From: Phycisphaerae bacterium
GTDB taxonomy: Bacteria; Planctomycetota; Phycisphaerae; UBA1845; Fen-1342
Assembly: GCA_028277645.1 (NCBI GenBank)
Contig: JANQFV010000022.1
Span: 16,997 to 80,996 of the forward strand
DNA length: 64,000 nt
Direction of reading: 5' to 3'
In this document: in pieces, positions 58,386 to 64,000 of the stretch
Numbering within the stretch: position 1 is the first letter of the stretch
Layout of the letters: each line of letters begins with the position of its first letter
Program-made: the position numbers and the translations under genes
The notes under the pieces: model-generated
The model's database searches: none
What the model saw: the letters and a program-made list of their open reading frames with translations, nothing else
What the model was told of the DNA's origin: nothing

Positions 58386-59264
58386 ATGACCATGCCGGAC
58401 AGCCGCGAGATTCGCGAGAGCAACCGCCAATCCTGGAACGCCGCGACCCGCGCGCACAACAGCCACAAACGCGATCAGGCCGCATTCCTGCGCGCCGGCG
58501 GCAGCACGCTCTTCCCCGAAGAGGTCGAGCTGCTGGGCGACGTCAGCGGCCTGCGCCTCGCGCACCTGCAGTGCAACGCCGGTCAGGACTCGCTCAGCCT
58601 CGCCAGTCGTGGTGCGCTGGTCACCGGCGTCGATATCAGCGACGAGGCGATCGACTTCGCGAAGACACTCTCGACAAACACCGGCATTCCAGCGACCTTC
58701 GTTCGCATGGACCTCTACGACTGGTTTGCACACGCCCACGCCGCCGGGGCCCAGTTTGACGTCGCGTTCTGCTCGTACGGGACGATCTGCTGGCTGCCCG
58801 ACCTCGAACGTTGGGCCGCCGGCATCGCTGGTATTCTTGTGCCCGGTGGCCGCTTTGTGTTCGTCGACTTCCACCCGGCGCTCATGATGTTCAGCGAGAC
58901 GTTCCAGCTCGAGTCCGATTACTTCTGTCAACGCGAACCGACGAAGTGGGATGACGGCGTGAGTGACTACGTGGAAATGTCCGGCCCCGCGCTGGCACCG
59001 TCAGGCTACGAAGAAGGTGTGCGCGATTTTCGGAACACGCATCCCGCGTATGAATATCAATGGCCGCTCTCCACAGCCCTGACCGCATTGCTGCGCGCCA
59101 GACTGCAACTCGAGCAGTTCTGCGAATACCCATTCACGAACGGCTTCCGTTTCAGCGAACACTTGCGCGCCGCTCCCGGCGGTCGGTTCTATCCGCCCGA
59201 GGGTTGCCCGAGTATCCCGTTGATGTTCGGACTGGCGGCGTCGAAACCACGATCGGCACGCTGA
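58386..59264 (+). CDS. Class I SAM-dependent methyltransferase
   Basis: A 292-residue methyltransferase: [20 protein letters not shown], motif I region [20 protein letters not shown] (Gln-Cys-Asn in place of the usual acidic-Gly run), [38 protein letters not shown], and [20 protein letters not shown]. The C-terminal part (about 190-285) carries a substrate domain with [18 protein letters not shown]. Substrate unknown. It is divergent from the kinase-like gene and 178 bases upstream of clpB. Confidence 0.82.
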   Translation: MTMPDSREIRESNRQSWNAATRAHNSHKRDQAAFLRAGGSTLFPEEVELLGDVSGLRLAHLQCNAGQDSLSLASRGALVTGVDISDEAIDFAKTLSTNTGIPATFVRMDLYDWFAHAHAAGAQFDVAFCSYGTICWLPDLERWAAGIAGILVPGGRFVFVDFHPALMMFSETFQLESDYFCQREPTKWDDGVSDYVEMSGPALAPSGYEEGVRDFRNTHPAYEYQWPLSTALTALLRARLQLEQFCEYPFTNGFRFSEHLRAAPGGRFYPPEGCPSIPLMFGLAASKPRSAR

Positions 59265-59442
59265 GATCAACGACGTATGGCGCACTGGACGGTACGTTTG
59301 CGGCTGCCATTCTGACAGGCGGATTCGGACCGGTCGTGGTCATAACTCTTGTTATTGCAAGCTATTAGGCGCACACCCGTTGCGGAACGCCGCGTGCAAC
59401 TCCCATCGTCAGCGCAACAGCCATTGCACGAGGAGAGTGTGT

Positions 59443-62124
<2,682 letters not shown>

Positions 62125-62204
62125 TGCAGTCCACGAAGAGAAAACACGGACGATCTAGAATCACTGGTGACTTACTACTAAGTCTTGTTGCAGGAGGCAT
62201 AAAG

Positions 62205-62489
62205 ATGAATCAGTTTGAGATAATCCAATCCAGATTCCGTAGGTGAATACGCGAGTTTGAAGCAAGTAAGGCGCGTGCAGTGGCACTGGGCGACGAGGAT
62301 CCGCCCTATTGTCAACCGCTAAGCGTACAGGTCGAGGAGGTCGTAAGGCTGTTTCTGGAACATCGTCCAGACTACAAGAGGTTCCACGAACGCCTGCTCA
62401 AGTACGCGGAGCAGTATCGCCGTGGCGGATATGAAATGAACAAGCAGAAATGGGAAGCTCTTCGTAGAGAGCAGCCTGCGAGGGCGTAG
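62205..62489 (+). pseudogene. Small protein gene interrupted by an in-frame TGA codon
   Basis: AGGAGG at 62192-62197 is seven bases before ATG 62205, a strong ribosome binding site. The frame reads MNQFEIIQSRFRR, then TGA at 62244-62246, and continues in the same frame: IREFEASKARAVALGDEDPP, YCQPLSVQVEEVVRLFLEHR, then PDYKRFHERLLKYAEQYRRG to 62489. The continuous 94-codon frame looks like one soluble protein, so the TGA is a nonsense mutation, a sequencing error, or recoding. A shorter start is GTG 62280. No family recognised. Confidence 0.55.
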
Positions 62490-62542
62490 CCCAGTCTAGA
62501 CGGAGACGTGAGGAGCGTCCGGCGACGCCCGCGGAGGACTCG

Positions 62543-62580
62543 ACCCTCCCCTAACCCCTCCCTACCAGGGAGGGGGATGG
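62543..62580. repeat. CCCTCCC-type dispersed palindrome
   Basis: GACCCTCCCCTAACCCCTCC followed by CTACCAGGGAGGGGGATGG. The CCCTCCCT/AGGGAGGGG stem matches copies at 7495, 22525, 23376 and in ubiD. It lies just downstream of the nucleotide-sugar dehydrogenase stop. Confidence 0.8.
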
Positions 62581-62588
62581 AACACCCC

Positions 62589-63914
62589 TTACGCCTTAAC
62601 GACCTTACTCGCCGGGCGCTTCTTGGTCCCCGTCGCGTTGCGCGTGTCGACGACCAGTGACGCGTGCTTGCACACCAGGTCGTAATCCACCCGTGTGTGG
62701 TCCGTCGCGATCAGCACGCAGTCGTACTTCTTCAGGTTCGTCGGCGTCAACGGGACGCTCTTCATGTGCGTGATGTTGTGCTCACGCATCGGCTTGGCGA
62801 CCGGGATGTGCGGGTCGTGATAGTCGACCTTGGCACCGGTCTTCTGGAGCAACTCGATCAGCACGACCGACGGCGACTCGCGCACGTCGTCGACGTCCTT
62901 CTTGTACGCCAGGCCGAGCACCAGGATCTTCGCGTTCTTCATCGCCTTGCCGCGCTCGTTCAGCGCGTCAGCGACGCGCGTCACGACGTACTCGGGCATG
63001 AACGTGTTGATTTCCCAGGCCAGCTCGATGAAGCGCGTCGGCTTACCGTACTCGCGTGCCTTCCACGCCAGGTAGAGCGGATCGATCGGAATGCAGTGCC
63101 CGCCCAGTCCGGGGCCGGGATAGAACGCCTGGAAACCGAACGGCTTCGTCTTGGCGGCGTTGATCACTTCCCAGACGTCGACGCCCATCCGGTCAAAGAC
63201 GATCTTCAGCTCGTTAACCAGCGCGATGTTGATCGCGCGATAGACGTTCTCGACAATCTTGCACGCCTCGGCCGCCTCGCACGAGCTGACCGGTACGACC
63301 GTGTCGAGCGCACCGGCATACAACGCGCACGCGACCTTGCCGCTGTCGCCCGTCATACCGCCGACGACCTTCGGGATCTGCCGCGTCGTGATATCCGTGC
63401 GCCCCGGATCTTCACGCTCCGGCGAGAACGCCAGGAAGTAATCCCGATCGAGCTTCATGCCGGACTCGTCGAGGATCGGCTTGACGATTTCCTTCGTCGT
63501 GCCAGGGTAGGTCGTAGACTCGAGCACGATGAGCTGGCCCCGCCGCAGCGTCTTGGCGATGTCCACCGCTGTGCTGCGGACATAGGTCATGTCCGGCTCG
63601 CGCATCTTGTCCAGCGGCGTGGGCACGCAGATCAGAATCGCGTCCGGCTTGCGCAGCTCCTTCATGTTGGAGGTCGCGTAGAAGCAGCCTTCCTTGATGT
63701 AGTTCTGGAACATCTTGCCCGGCAGGTACTCGATGTACGTCTTGCCGGTGTTGAGCATCTTGACCTTGCGGTCGTCAACATCGAAGCCGTGTACCGTGAA
63801 GCCGGAGTTCACGAACTCGCGCACCAGCGGCAGGCCGACGTAGCCCAACCCCATTACGCCGACGATGGCCTTGCGGTCCTTGATCTTCTTGATGAGCGTT
63901 TCCGAAAGCTTCAT
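62589..63914 (-). CDS. UDP-glucose/UDP-N-acetylhexosamine dehydrogenase family protein (WbpA/WecC-like)
   Basis: A 441-residue nucleotide-sugar dehydrogenase. NAD-binding VGVMGLGYVGLPLVREF, ICVPTPLDKM, LESTTYPGTT, YFLAFSPEREDPGR, and ENVYRAINIALVNELKIV. Catalytic Cys274 is in GPGLGGHCIPIDPLYLAWK. The C-terminal UDP-binding domain has LGLAYKKDVDDVRESPSVVL. It oxidises the C6 hydroxyl of a UDP-hexose or UDP-HexNAc to a uronic acid, a precursor of acidic surface polysaccharide. The FSPEREDPG form is common in WbpA/UDP-GlcNAc dehydrogenases, so that substrate is favoured over UDP-glucose. ATG 63914 has GGAGAG four bases upstream. Confidence 0.9.
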   Translation of the reverse strand: MKLSETLIKKIKDRKAIVGVMGLGYVGLPLVREFVNSGFTVHGFDVDDRKVKMLNTGKTYIEYLPGKMFQNYIKEGCFYATSNMKELRKPDAILICVPTPLDKMREPDMTYVRSTAVDIAKTLRRGQLIVLESTTYPGTTKEIVKPILDESGMKLDRDYFLAFSPEREDPGRTDITTRQIPKVVGGMTGDSGKVACALYAGALDTVVPVSSCEAAEACKIVENVYRAINIALVNELKIVFDRMGVDVWEVINAAKTKPFGFQAFYPGPGLGGHCIPIDPLYLAWKAREYGKPTRFIELAWEINTFMPEYVVTRVADALNERGKAMKNAKILVLGLAYKKDVDDVRESPSVVLIELLQKTGAKVDYHDPHIPVAKPMREHNITHMKSVPLTPTNLKKYDCVLIATDHTRVDYDLVCKHASLVVDTRNATGTKKRPASKVVKA

Positions 63915-63940
63915 GGTGCTCTCCGCGCCGGGGGACATCA

Positions 63941-63968
63941 GTAGCGGCCGACCTCCCGGCCGGCCGTC
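63941..63968. repeat. GTAGCG palindrome at the window end
   Basis: GTAGCGG followed by CCGACC with a TCCC loop and GGCCGGCC, the same element as at 6244 and 53760. Here it sits upstream of the dehydrogenase gene. A further CACGGCCGACCGGGA follows at the very end of the window. Confidence 0.75.
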
Positions 63969-64000
63969 AGATGCCGGTTCAATGCCACGGCCGACCGGGA

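Noticed and set aside
62244..62246. TGA as a selenocysteine codon
   Set aside because: No redox motif or catalytic context surrounds it and no stem-loop of SECIS type was seen directly after it.

Overview
The window looks like a chromosomal segment of a high-GC member of the Planctomycetota, most likely Phycisphaerae-like. This is inferred from style of gene content, not from a marker search: dockerin-like C-termini with the motif GDINPFV on secreted proteins, a PEP-CTERM protein, zinc-ribbon membrane proteins with CGYDL, ECF sigma factor modules, DUF3467, and many short dispersed palindromes. No transposase, phage, CRISPR array, rRNA or tRNA gene was recognised.

Layout. 1-2.6 kb: end of a dockerin-bearing protein, a REC-GGDEF-HD-GYP regulator and a YjfB-like protein. 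2.9-6.2 kb (+): panB, DUF3467, a MacB/FtsX-type permease and a LipM-like octanoyltransferase. 6.4-10.4 kb (-): ruvC-ruvA and ruvB, separated by a 1.7 kb block with two long hairpin repeats. 10.5-20.4 kb: S41 protease, a BACON-like lipoprotein, an ankyrin/M14 carboxypeptidase, HAD hydrolase, lipoprotein and class III aminotransferase. 20.4-24.3 kb: zinc-ribbon protein and a zinc uptake operon led by a Cys/His-rich ribbon-helix-helix protein. 24.4-27.5 kb (-): PEP-CTERM protein and an ECF sigma/anti-sigma/coiled-coil operon. 27.8-31.2 kb (-): two thiolase-fold proteins with two DUF35 proteins. 32-38.9 kb (-): neuA-neuB-neuC, a divergent TrkH-like protein and mutS. 39-45.4 kb (+): galE, KtrAB-type potassium uptake, NYN and PilZ proteins. 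45.5-51.4 kb: UbiD decarboxylase, M28 peptidase and btaA/btaB. 51.7-53.7 kb (+): STAS and HATPase switch proteins, then rpsL-rpsG. 53.8-64 kb: CCA-adding enzyme, SecD-P1-like lipoprotein, enoyl-CoA hydratase, transaldolase, a degenerate kinase, methyltransferase, clpB, a broken small gene and a nucleotide-sugar dehydrogenase.

Functional themes are envelope and glycan work (neuABC, galE, UDP-sugar dehydrogenase, betaine lipid synthesis), secreted hydrolases, metal and potassium uptake, and recombination/repair (ruvABC, mutS). The most unusual signals are: (1) dispersed palindromes that sit inside ubiD, resemble an insert in clpB, form the tail of a kinase gene, and supply the stop codons of two convergent genes; (2) a probable RHH-type zinc regulator with a 10-bp-phased operator; (3) a thiolase/DUF35 quartet without thiolase catalytic residues; (4) an ankyrin-carboxypeptidase-dockerin fusion; and (5) a regulator with degenerate REC and HD-GYP domains around an intact GGDEF domain.
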